Assembly: GCA_030068145.1 (NCBI GenBank)
Contig: JAPJBO010000225.1
Coordinates: 212,462 to 276,461, forward strand
From: Diplonema papillatum
Taxonomy: Eukaryota > Euglenozoa > Diplonemea > Diplonemida > Diplonemidae
Length of the DNA: 64,000 nt
Reading direction: 5' to 3'
The notes beneath the pieces were generated by a model that had not been told where the DNA came from, searched no databases, and saw only the letters and a program-made list of their open reading frames with translations. The position numbers and the translations under genes were made by a program. Shown in pieces: positions 51,852 through 61,270 of this stretch (positions within the stretch are counted from its first letter, which is position 1; each line of letters opens with the position of its first letter).

Positions 51852-52733
51852 ATGGGCACAAACATAAGAAAGTGTGTTGTCCCCAGCCGGAGACCCAAAA
51901 AAAAGTATTCCCTGGGACCTCCAAGACCGAACAGTAATTCCTTTCTGTATCTGCCTGGACCAACAGAATGCGAACACAACTATCCCGAACCAACATTACC
52001 AGGCGCATACGAAGACGTCGTTAACGACGTCAAGACTCTGTTGCAAGACGCTCTGCGGAACAAGAAAGCTCAGTTGGAGCTCCAGCAACAGCAGCATCAG
52101 CAGCCGGAGCCGAAGAAGAGGGAAAAGGCGCGGTCCAAGTCCCCCCCGCGCAGCCCTGTCAGCCCGATCTCGCCTCGCGTCGTGCCCTTGTCGCCCGTCG
52201 CGGCAGCCCGGCAGCGGGAGGCACCGCGAAGCAACAAGCGGAGCCCATCCCCGCCGGCCGGCCGCCAACCCGCCGCCCAGGCGCGCTCGCCCTCACCTCC
52301 GGTCCCCGCGAAGCGACACCCTTCGACATCGCCCGTAGTCCGCCGGCTGACCTCACCATCGCCCACCCGAAAGGCCCCCGGCTCCCCTGTTCACAACCGA
52401 AGCCCGGCGGGCAAACCAGAGAGACGCGACAAAGCCCCATCGGACCGGCGTAAAGACGACGCGTCGGTGGCGCGCAAGCGGTTGAAAGACAAAGTCGTGG
52501 CTGCCTTAGGCCGGGACGCGGCAAAAAAACTGTTCCAGGAGTACTACGATACGTACGGGGCGTGCGTTCGCAAGGGGTTCCTGGCAGTAGGCGGCACGTG
52601 CAAGGAGCTGCAGAACTTCGAGCTCGCGACTAAGCTCAAGCTGGGCAACGAAGGGTACGTTGTGCAGTACATCCGCGAGTGCGCGCATCTCCACTTCGCC
52701 GCCTCTGCCGCTGGATCTAAGAACGGGGCGTAG
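51852..52733 (+). CDS. Hypothetical basic Ser/Pro-rich protein with helical C-terminal domain
   Basis: 293-residue frame with three parts. Residues about 50-75 (AYEDVVNDVKTLLQDALRNK, QLELQQQQHQQ) look like a helix with a Gln run. Residues 76-205 are Lys/Arg/Ser/Pro-rich with many SP and RS pairs (KARSKSPPRSPVSPISP), typical of disordered, phosphorylated nuclear proteins. Residues 206-285 (ARKRLKDKVVAALGRDAAKK, LFQEYYDTYGACVRKGFLAV, LKLGNEGYVVQYIRECAHLH) form a compact, probably helical domain that I cannot name. The first 40 residues overlap less gene-like sequence, so the true start may be in an upstream exon. GC content and codon use shift sharply upward after about 52070. A nuclear, RNA- or cell-cycle-related role is a guess. 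Confidence 0.65.
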   Translation: MGTNIRKCVVPSRRPKKKYSLGPPRPNSNSFLYLPGPTECEHNYPEPTLPGAYEDVVNDVKTLLQDALRNKKAQLELQQQQHQQPEPKKREKARSKSPPRSPVSPISPRVVPLSPVAAARQREAPRSNKRSPSPPAGRQPAAQARSPSPPVPAKRHPSTSPVVRRLTSPSPTRKAPGSPVHNRSPAGKPERRDKAPSDRRKDDASVARKRLKDKVVAALGRDAAKKLFQEYYDTYGACVRKGFLAVGGTCKELQNFELATKLKLGNEGYVVQYIRECAHLHFAASAAGSKNGA

Positions 52734-53120
52734 CATGTCAACGGCTCTTCTCTGTTGGGGCAATGTTCTATGCATGGGACCGCCACTGTGAAGGCGGTGC
52801 GTTGCAGTACAATCCGCGAGTGCGCGTCTCCCTGACCTTGTTGCAGAGGACGATGTTCCCTTTCCGAAGCTCTACTCCACAGCAACGACGTGTGTACAAC
52901 TGGCGGGGTACGTAATCGGTGCAACTACTAGTGCTGATGGTGCGTTGCTCAGGGTAGTCGAAGGCCTGACAATCGCACTAATGCAACAAATTTACACTAC
53001 TAGCGCTGCCTGGTTCTTGCACGGGTGTGATAGCGGGAGGTGCATCTGCATAGCTTGCCCAACGAGACTCTGTCAGTGCAGCTTAGCTTGGGTTCCGGGA
53101 TTTTATCTGAAATTTGTCTT
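52734..53120. other. Downstream flank of the basic protein gene
   Basis: GCAGTACAATCCGCGAGTGC near 52806 echoes the gene's own end (52663-52684), a small duplication. GGTGCGTTGCTCAGGGTAGT near 52939 matches 7449-7480. No gene. Confidence 0.5.
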
Positions 53121-53315
53121 CTTGTTGCGTTATTGATATTGTCCTTTGACAGAGTGAGCCAATGCCTCTGCCCTGGGAGGCCTGCTTGGCTGTCCTCGGA
53201 TTGTGCTTCCATGTCGATGCTGCTTCGTTTTTGAACTTCTTCTCCGGTTCCCAACGTCCCGGTCTTCCCTTGGTGCACGGCTCGCGTCCCGTCTCTGTAG
53301 TCCGTCTCTCGCGCT
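53121..53315 (+). repeat. Dispersed repeat (copy 3 of 3)
   Basis: Matches 5495-5850 but lacks the GACAGACGCTAGCG section. Shares TTGACAGAGTGAGCCAATGC, CCCTGGGAGGCCTGCTTGGC and CTTCCCTTGGTGCACGGC. Confidence 0.8.
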
Positions 53316-54960
53316 TCTTTTCGTGTTTCCATTCCGGGCCTGCTTACGTTGCCAATCCGATGGGTAGTGCGCCTGTGGGCGGAACCTGCCGTTTAGGGTG
53401 GCAGCTTTCCGCCTGCGGCACGGCGAGAGGCAGAAGTCGTAGAAGGCCGGGCAGCCGGCAGGAGGACGCGATCGTTGCGCGGCCCGTCGAAAATCGATAG
53501 CTTGGTGATGCTCGTTTGAACAGCTTCGAGCGCAGGAGGCTTAAAAGAGAGGTGAAACGCAAATTTCATGTTTTTGGGGTGCGCCACTTACTAAATAGCT
53601 GCTCGTTTCAGATAGCTTCCTGTTCCTGCGGTTCTGTACTTATTCCTGCGCTTCTGACCACGGTCCAGTACTCCTGAACACCGCTCCTGACCGCGGTTCT
53701 GCACTCCTGACCACGTTCCTGCCCTCCTGGCCATGCTCCCCGGTTCCTGAATCTACCAGGTGTGACTGAGTGCGTGTGTGCTGGGCACTCGTGTTTGCAC
53801 AGTGTCTGAGGGATCACTTGACTGTGTCAGGAGTGGCCGCGTTGGACATCTCGATGGGCTGACAAAGTGAACCGTGTGCGATACGCTTCTTTGCCGTTTC
53901 TCCGTTTTTGCCCCCCTTCTCATAGTAAAAGAATAGAGGCAATACTACACAAATCTTTGAATCGCCCCTCTTTCTTTTTACAATAGTATGCTATGCGGGC
54001 GGGCTTCGCTTTGCGTTGCTCCGTCTCTGCCCCTCTCTCCACACCCCCCTTCCCCCAGTCCCCACCTCTTCCTCTGGCACAGCCATGTGCCGTCCCGATT
54101 ATGTATGCGTAGTCCGGCCGCGTGCCTCCAAGACTACCTAAGAACGGGATCGCGAAAAAAAATGAGACCCTGTGATGCTGAAGATTGAGGTAAACGTGAA
54201 GAGAAATGGTCGTGAAACACAGAATTTCGAGTGAGCGACTACCTGCAGGGCTACCATTCAGCGTTGTGCTCCTGCTTTTGAGGCCAGCAGATATCCGCGT
54301 GCGTGTTTCGGGAAGCGCGACCATCGAAGTAGACCGTAGGGAACAGATGCCCAAGAACTGCAACTTTACAGCGGTGTGCCACGAACGCGAAACAGACGCG
54401 GTACGATGTTGAGCACGGCTGTTCATTCAAGCATTATTTACAATCCCCTCCATCCCCATCCTGTTCCTCTCAGCGACGCCTTTTGCAGTCCTCCCTCGTT
54501 TCTGTCCCCCACCCTTTCCCCCTTTGCAGTCAACTTAAACCGAACGAATCGGCTCTCCGCGCTTTCACCACTTACCCTTTTTTGTGACGAAGTATCTGGC
54601 CGACACGGCACGTTTGCAGATGAACCGCGCGAGGTAGCGCGGAAGCACGATCCAACACGCGCAAGGGGGTTGACTAGTGGTAAGTAGTCGCACAGAGTTG
54701 CGGTGTCTGACTCTGAGGACTTGTGCGGCACAACGAAATACAGTCTGTCCGTGCCTGCATGACGCGTGGACGGCGTCGTCCTGCTGCCAGGTAGGCGTGG
54801 CCCCAGGGCCTCGGACATGAGGGCGGGGAGATGCGCGCCCCCCGTCTAGTGCCGCGATGTGAGCGATCCCGGTTACGTCTGCGCAGCTGGAGGCCAAGGC
54901 TCACCAGCCTGACGGGGAGGGACGCTTGTGTTCACGCCGCCTCGTCGGTTTCAATCCCGG
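53316..54960. other. Gene-free 1.6-kb stretch
   Basis: A TCCTG(A/C)-rich imperfect repeat lies at 53620-53760 (GACCACG-TCCTG units). Frames on both strands are short and unlike known proteins. Confidence 0.4.
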
Positions 54961-55293
54961 TCATGGAACCGTCGTGACTCTGGCGCCCCAGGCTTCCCTG
55001 CTGCATCACCCTCGCCGCCTGCGTGGTTGCAGCCGACCCTACCGACCCTCACTGAGGCTCGGTAGGCTGCAGCGGGCCCGGCAGTGAGGCCTTAGTGCAC
55101 AGGGCAAAGCAGGTGCCAGGAAACACGTCAAAATATGCCCAGAAAACTTCGAAACTGAAGAAAATGGGGCGAAAAGTATCCTGAATGGGCTGGGAACCCC
55201 CCCCAAAAAAAGGAGCTACAAAAGGCTACAAAAGGCTACAAAAAGCTACGCTGTAGCTAGCTATAGCTTTTTGTAGCTAAACCTCACACTGCC

Positions 55294-56099
55294 CCGGGTG
55301 TTTCATTTGATATGATTCTTGATTTGATCTTTTTCAGCAGACAAGGAAGAAATGCAAGACATTGAATTTCAGCAGCCCGACAACAACGGCGTCACTGTCG
55401 AAGGCAGGGAGCACAAGTTCGGCAGTAGTTCAGGTCGCAATCAGTGCATGTCCACGACGGCGTTACGGCGGCATGGTTCCACCGCGGCCGGTGACCGCCT
55501 CCTCTTTCCGCTCGGTACTGACAGGCATGGGCCTGGCTTTCTGTCACACATCCACACACCTGTCGCACGGGGCACACAGTTTTGGCCGCATGCACACAGG
55601 GGGCCAGGGAGGATGAAAGGGGAAACTGCGTTCTCGGACTCCGAGTCGGAGTCTGAGTCCAAGTCTGACTCAGACCCGGAGTCTGATCCGGACTTCGAGT
55701 TTGACCCGGACTTTGTGTCTGACTCTGACTCCAAGTCTGACTCAGACTCTGAGGCAGGCTCGAGTGAGGGGGAGGGTTGGCTGCTGCCTGGCCCTTTGGG
55801 GCTGGTTTGGGTGAGCCTTCGCGGCTGGCTTTTTGCATGTTCTGGCTTGGTGTCCGAAGTCGAGGCAATTCTTGACTTGTACTGACGTTTTTCCCCGCAC
55901 GAAGCCAGTCGGGTTTGGCTGTTCGCGTTTTGCGGACGCGGAGGTGGTTGTGTGCTGTCGCTCTTGAAAGTGCTCAGTGAGCGGTGCCACGCCGTCACCG
56001 TTGTCCACTCCCGTTGCCTATCGTGTGTGTGCTGTGAAAATTCACCGTAAAAATCTAATCCACAAATAACGCTAAAAATAACGCAAAATTCGCCCAACA
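55294..56099. other. Interior of the inverted-arm structure, Ser/Asp-coding low complexity
   Basis: 55630-55765 is built of GACTC(C/T)GAGTC-type hexamers and reads as Ser/Asp/Glu repeats on both strands. A minus-strand frame ending near 55392 has a Cys-rich tail (WTCTDCDLNYCRTCAPC), which could be the zinc-binding end of a transposase; weak evidence. Confidence 0.35.
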
Positions 56100-56425
56100 T
56101 TCACGTGTACACGTTTGTCACACCAAAAATTGCCACGTGTATTATCGACACAAAAAAAATTCACACGTGTAAAAACTACAATTTCCCTTTTCATTGGGAA
56201 CGGCGGGAATCGATTCCCTGGTTGGTGAAATTTCTTCGCTGGTCCACGACACGGCACGTTTTCGACGAAATTTTGCTCGCTTTCAGCTCCGATGAAGAGA
56301 TCCGTGGGAGATAGGCCCGGGGACCAATAGTGTGGGCCTGAACAAGATGCAGAGCACCAGGCTATCTGTAGTCCATCCGTGATCACAAACCCAAGGAAAA
56401 GCGAACCAAAACTCTGCGGGCTGGT

Positions 56426-56545
56426 GCCCATTACAGCACGGTTTTGTTAGATTTGCCCATTACAGCACGGTCTTCCTTAGATTTGCCCATTCGGTGTTTT
56501 CGAGTGCCCATTACAGCACGGTTTTCTTAGATTTGCCCATTCGGG
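56426..56545. repeat. Minisatellite GCCCATTACAGCACGG
   Basis: Three to four imperfect units of GCCCATTACAGCACGGTTTT and CTTAGATTT. Confidence 0.9.
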
Positions 56546-56549
56546 GGGT

Positions 56550-56716
56550 AAACACCATTCTCACACTTTTTCAACAATTCTTACCATTCTCACACAGTCG
56601 CAACAAATGCTACCATTCTCACACAGTCGCAACAAATGCTACCATTCTCACACAGTCCAAACAATTTCTTACCATTCTCACACAGTCGCAACAAATGCTA
56701 CCATTCTCACACAGTC
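56550..56716. repeat. About 29-bp minisatellite ACCATTCTCACACAGTCGC
   Basis: Six units of ACCATTCTCACACAGTCGCA with ACAAATGCT or CAATTTCTT endings. Design and length resemble the CCCATTC arrays at 40765, 57741 and 58161. Confidence 0.93.
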
Positions 56717-57052
56717 GCGTGTACACACAAAATGATTAGAAAGCTACAGGCAGTGTGAGGTTTAGCTACAAAAAGCTACAGCTAGCTACAGCGTAGCTTT
56801 TTGTAGCCTTTTGTAGCTCTTTTTTTTGGGGGGGGTTCCCAGCCCATTCAGGATACTTTTCGCCCCAATTTCTTCAGTTTCGAAGTTTTCTGGGCATATT
56901 TTGGTTTTTCCTGGCACCTGCTTTGCCCTGTGCACTGGGGCCCGCTGCAGTCTACCGAGCCTCAGTGAGGGTCGGTGAGGCTGCAACCACGCAGGCGGCG
57001 AGGGTGATGCAGCAGGGAAGCCTGGGGCGCCAGAGTCACGACGGTTCCATGA

Positions 57053-57320
57053 AGCGAAGCCAATCAGGACCCCAACCGCAGAGCGAAGAGCGCTCGAGAC
57101 AGTGTGGGCCCGGAGCCCCGGCTGGAGCTCTCATTGCACTCCAGAGCCCCGGGCTGAGTCAGGTATTTGGCCGGTACCACCACTTACCAACACTTGGGCA
57201 GATGCTGCAGTGTGGACTGCCGAAGCCACCGTTTAGACCAGTCACTCCCCGTCGGACGGGCCCCCCAAAAAGCCCCTCGGGGCCTTCTGGGGATTCGCCA
57301 CAAGAACGCACTCACCCGCC
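57053..57320. other. Unassigned stretch
   Basis: GC-rich, no gene identified; may be more of the LINE scrap that follows. Confidence 0.35.
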
Positions 57321-57620
57321 CTTTGGAAGATAGTGGAGACCATTATCAAAGACCGCCCCACGTTCCTCCATCGATGGACTCCTCAGTCCGGAGGCTTCCG
57401 GTAGGGAGAGGCACAGAGAAGCAGCTCTGCACCGTGACGGCGGCAATCAACCGGAAAAAAGGCCGATTCACATGCTGCTCGCCTTCGACCTGGCGCGCGC
57501 TTTCGACGGGCAGCACGCTCCCGGCAGGCGGGACTCCCGGGAAGAGCACGCCGCTCAGCACGAATCAACCCCGACTACTTTACGCGTATTCCCCGGGTGA
57601 GAGTGCCCAAACTTGACACA
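57321..57620 (+). pseudogene. LINE reverse transcriptase fragment
   Basis: 57321-57401 encodes LWKIVETIIKDRP, FLHRWTPQSGGFR, resembling the region before RT motif 3 in LINEs (IxExxIxxR...TPxQxGFR). After a stop at 57402-57404, the +1-shifted frame around 57466-57507 encodes IHMLLAFDLARAFD, the RT motif with the first catalytic Asp. So one shift and at least one stop separate the pieces. Too short to assign a clade. Confidence 0.5.
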
Positions 57621-57654
57621 TTGCAATTCAAGTCACTTTGGCCCTTTGGAAAGT

Positions 57655-57705
57655 TTGGGGTCTTATAATCTTAGAATTTGAGTGGCGTCGGTTCAAACCC
57701 GCCTC
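57655..57705 (+). repeat. tRNA-like B-box fragment next to a minisatellite
   Basis: GCGTCGGTTCAAACCCGCC is T-arm- and B-box-like. The upstream 40 bases do not give a convincing tRNA. As at 40857, it lies beside a CCCATTCTCGAACAC array. Confidence 0.35.
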
Positions 57706-57740
57706 TCTGGTCTTTGGTATTTGTTGCGACTGTGTGAGAA

Positions 57741-57850
57741 TGGGGCTAATTCCCATTCTCGAACACAATTTAACTTTTTGCCCATTCTCGAACACTCGCT
57801 AACTTTTTGCCCATTCTCGAACACTTTTTAACTTTTTGCCCATTCTCGAA
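57741..57850. repeat. About 29-bp minisatellite, locus 2
   Basis: Four units, starting with the same GGGGCTAATTCCCATTCTCG as 40765, then AACTTTTTGCCCATTCTCG three times. Confidence 0.93.
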
Positions 57851-58160
57851 AAAATTTGTCGGAACGCACGCCGGGATCGCAGAGAAAATGGACGAATGAT
57901 GAACCCAAAATGAAAAGGTTGTCAATTCCTGGTGAAAACACTAAGGGCGCGCCAATCGCGCCAAACGCGCCAGAAAACAGGGTTTTCTGGCGCGGCCTGG
58001 CGCGGCTGGCGCAGCTGGCGCAGGAGCCACACTGTTCTTGTAGCGCTTCCTAATTCTGTGCCGAAACCTCTTCAGAATCAGAGCCACTGTTTTACCACGA
58101 GTAGTAACCAGCGACGGGCGCGACGTCACGAATGACTGCAGAGGAGGAGCGGGAGTGAGG
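57851..58160. other. Spacer between minisatellites
   Basis: Includes a GGCGCGGCTGGCGCAGCTGG-rich stretch at 57945-58025. No gene. Confidence 0.45.
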
Positions 58161-58470
58161 GCCAATTCCCATTCCAGCACCTTTTTGAACTTTTTGCCCA
58201 TTCCAGCACTCTCGCAAACTTTTTGCCCATTCCAGCACCGTTTCCAAACTTTTTGCCCATTCCAGCACTATCGCAAACTTTTTGCCCATTCCAGCACCTT
58301 TTCCAAACTTTTTGCCCATTCCAGCACCTTTTCCAAGCTTTTTGCCCATTCCAGCACTATTTCCAAACTTTTTGCCCATTCCAGCACTATTTCCAAACTT
58401 TTTGCCCATTCCAGCACTATTTTCGAACTTTTTGCCCATTCCAGCACTTTATCCAAACTTTTTGCCCACT
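58161..58470. repeat. 30-bp minisatellite CCCATTCCAGCAC...ACTTTTTG
   Basis: About ten units of GCCCATTCCAGCACTATTTC with CAAACTTTTT, varying only in the bases after AGCAC. Open frames across it reflect the 30-base period. Confidence 0.97.
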
Positions 58471-58750
58471 CCAGGCTGGAGCAGATCCAGCACTCGCAGT
58501 GACTCGTTTTGCCCATCATTGTGTGCCTATCACAGTACGTACATTCTGAAGTCGTTGCCGTCATGAATCCATGCCTTACTGGGTCACAGTGAGCGCACCG
58601 GACAGTCAGTCCGTTGCGGTGCGACTGATACACGGGTTTTCCTGCGGTAGCAGCATCTAATTTTACCGCAGCACAAGCAGCCTCCGTACAAGAAAACTCT
58701 GATCCCTCTTCTACTGTCATGGGATCGACTCTTTCCCCCAGAAATTGTTC
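58471..58750. other. Cys-rich minus-strand frame of unknown origin
   Basis: The minus strand of 58510-58740 encodes CTEAAC, VRCAHCDP, ECTYCDRH and CECWIC, a spacing that could bind zinc. It runs into the minisatellite. Possibly the tail of a transposase; unproven. Confidence 0.3.
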
Positions 58751-58999
58751 CAAATCTGTGACACTTTTCGTGGAATGAGTGATATATAGCTAGAAATAGC
58801 TACATGTAGCTGGCCAAATAGCTAGCTAAGTGTCGCGGCATTTTTTCCCCCCTACCCCAGGGTTTTCACCAAATCTGTGACACTTTTCGTGGAATGAGTG
58901 ATAAATAGCTAAAAAGAGCTACATGTAGCTGGCCAAATAGCTAGCTAAGTCTCGCACTGTCTTTTCGGCATTTTTGCCCCCCTACCCCAGGGTTTTCAC
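58751..58999. repeat. About 120-bp tandem duplication with TAGCT-rich core
   Basis: AAATCTGTGACACTTTTCGT, GGAATGAGTGATA, AGCTACATGTAGCTGGCCAA and CTACCCCAGGGTTTTCACC occur in both units (58751-58869 and 58870-58999). The TAGCT strings resemble the inner ends of the arms at 55220-55280 and 56760-56815. Confidence 0.93.
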
Positions 59000-59480
59000 C
59001 AAAAAAAACTTTTCGAAATCTCAGCCATTCTGAGCCATCGAGCCACCAGTGGCTGCCACTGGCTGCAGTGGCTGTCCCCCACACTGCGTGACACGTTTGT
59101 CAAGTTGTCAGTGACTGTTGTGAAACCTTTGTAGGCTATTACGAGCCACTGCGCAAGCGTACTAAGTAGCGTGATGAACCCGGTTTTGTCATCAGTGGTC
59201 GGCGGGTCGCGAAGGGCGACGCCCAGTGCTGTGGCGTCGCCATCTCGAGATCTACTGCTGCGGCCTGCCGGTCGTAGAAGATTCCGCAAAATCAGTGGAG
59301 AAGTAGACTCCTACTGTAGAGTGATTTTGGAACGACCCGTAGTGTAGGTGGCGCACGTCGGCGGAGCGTTTGTAGGTGGCGCTTTGGTGGGCGCCCTTGG
59401 ACGAAATCGGCTCGTGCAGCTTGGCTACGTGTTGTCCGGACTGTCTCCGTCTTGGCCGCATGACAAGGCGACTTCTGTAG
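59000..59480. other. Gene-free stretch
   Basis: GTAGGTGGCGC is repeated near 59342 and 59371. No gene. Confidence 0.4.
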
Positions 59481-59756
59481 AAGAAAGAAGAGAAGAAAAA
59501 GGCCGCTCCTGGTCCAGGAACGTGACGGTCAACCACAGCTTGCAAAGCTTGAGTCGGAGGCAGCACAGTGCCACAACCCCGTCCGCTCTGCCCTGCGGCT
59601 GACCGTCTCGACGAGCTTGCGTTCAGCCGCGAATCAGCGCGAGCGCCAAGAGGTGCGCCAAGCCTTGATGCTTTAGTCTGGGAAATCGGGAGCCACTTGA
59701 CCCGTAGGCCCGTGGCTGCAGTACCGCCGAACACGTGAAGCTTGGCTCCCGTGTAT
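59481..59756 (-). repeat. Dispersed repeat, 277 bp (inverted copy of 31514-31790)
   Basis: See 31514-31790. This copy has an extra TCGCGGCTGAA piece near 59620-59640. Confidence 0.85.
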
Positions 59757-59906
59757 TTAGCCCCCCCCTGCAGATGGTAAAACCCGAAGGTATGGAAATT
59801 GCAGTGTTGATCTTGCCATAATATTGGTAAAGGGTGGTAATACTAATAGTGCTTGAATGGGCAAAAAGTTTGGAAATAGTGCTGGAATGGCCCACATTTG
59901 CCACAC

Positions 59907-60160
59907 GCAGGGCTGGTCGCCACACGGTTGCCACGTGTGGCCCACATTTGCCACACGAAAATGAAAAAGTCGTGTGGCGGATGTGGCGAATTTTTTCGGT
60001 TTTTTTTCCCTCCTGAAAACCGGCCGCAATTGCCGTATAACCACCATATCCCCCTTTTTTTTGTGTTTTTTTTTGAGTTTTTTTGGGATTTTTACGACAG
60101 GTACCCGATCCCAGCCAGTACCAGCTGCTTTGTGGCCCTGTACTGCAGTAACCAGTTCTG
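59907..60160 (+). repeat. Dispersed repeat, uninterrupted copy (empty site for the LINE)
   Basis: GCAGGGCTGGTCGCCACACG, GTTGCCACGTGTGGCCCAC, then AATGAAAAAGTCGTGTGG, AAAACCGGCCGCAATTGCCG and ACAGGTACCCGATCCCAGCC. The same sequence is split between 61242-61270 and 63775-64000 by the LINE. Confidence 0.9.
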
Positions 60161-61241
60161 TTAACATCTGGTGAATGTCGCCGTGAAGCAACTCACTCAC
60201 TCGCACAGAAAACGGGTGAAAACCCAGGTTCTTGTGTCGTTGGGATGAAAATTATGCATCGAGTGCAGGAACAGGTCCAGTTACAGGACGCCATCCAGCC
60301 TGGCGGAGTCAACTTACTCGAGGAACAGGGACGACACTCTGAGTCTTGGGGACGTTTCTCAACCGTTGTCAGTCGGCGTTGACGCTGCTTCTGCGATGTG
60401 TGCAGCTGCAGCGGGGCCGAAACCACGTGCAAGTTTGAGGTCGAACTACGGCAACTCGAAGTGCGGGAACAGTTGGGTATGTGCAAGCTCCGTGTGTTTA
60501 CGTGCCTGGTGTGGTAACGGTCGTCGGACTCGAAGGGATGACAACCCTGCCGGAGGGGGCAACACCCCTGCCGCGGCGGCGGCGAGGAGACGACTCTCAC
60601 CGCGCCAGCACCGACCGCGCGAGGGACGAACCCCTCAGCCGGGGTTCCTGCGCGAAGCACGGCCTTCCCACGGGCAAGGAACCACCCCTCGGTGGACACC
60701 CACCCGGGCCACCGCAAGAGAGGACAGCATCCAGCTGCCAGGGGCCAGCACGCGAGGGGATGATGCCCACTGGCCGTCGGTCACGACCACCGTTTAGCGT
60801 CCAGTTTTCAACAAAGTAGACGGAGCAGCCGCAGGCTTGCCTTTCCCGGTTGTTGAATAAGCCTTATTATTATAAGGCCGCACCACAGCCTTCGGGCGTT
60901 AGACACCCAGACACTGACACGTGACTGAGTCACGCAGTGGTTGGCCACTGGTTGTCATCAGGTGGGTCACTGGGTTAGTGGGTGTTCGTTGTGGACCCAA
61001 TCAATGGGTCAATGCGGTATACATCTCTCGCGGGGCTGAGGGTGCTTGCGCAACTCCAATGTCCACTTCGAGCATAGGTCGAGCTTCGACCCGAAGTTGT
61101 GCGTGACCGGCGTGACGTAAACGATGCACGTGCGCTGTGCCCCGCTGTAGCTGCACGTATCGCTGATGTACTAACATACTGCCCTGACTCCGACGGTCCT
61201 TAGCGACACGTCCCTCAGACTCAGAGTCAGCGAGACACCGT
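60161..61241. other. Gene-free 1.1-kb stretch
   Basis: GC-rich. A plus-strand frame at 60366-60797 and overlapping minus frames have no known motif. Contains the palindromic AGCCTTATTATTATAAGGC (60860-60878) and GGTCGAGCTTCGACC (61077-61091). Confidence 0.4.
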
Positions 61242-61270
61242 GCAGGGCTGGTCGCCACACGGTTGCCACG

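Larger units (their letters stand above)
54961..57052. mobile_element. Element or palindrome with long inverted arms
   Basis: Left arm 54961-55293 and right arm 56749-57052 are diverged reverse complements over about 300 bp, from TCATGGAACCGTCGTGACTC at the outside through CGCCTGCGTGGTTGCAGCC, GGGCAAAGCAGGTGCCAGGA and GGGCTGGGAACCCCCCCC to a GCTACAAAAAGCTAC-rich inner end. The 1.45 kb between holds a (TC-GA)-rich Ser/Asp tract, a piece resembling 51248-51390 and minisatellites. Could be a DNA transposon with long inverted ends or an inverted duplication. No target duplication seen. Confidence 0.7.

Noticed and set aside
55352-55885. Ser/Asp-rich 177-residue protein
   Set aside because: The same hexamer tract gives acidic Ser-rich peptides on both strands, and it lies inside an inverted-arm structure.
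58161-58470. CRISPR array
   Set aside because: Units are tandem with only a few variable bases, without true spacers, in a eukaryotic context and with no cas genes.
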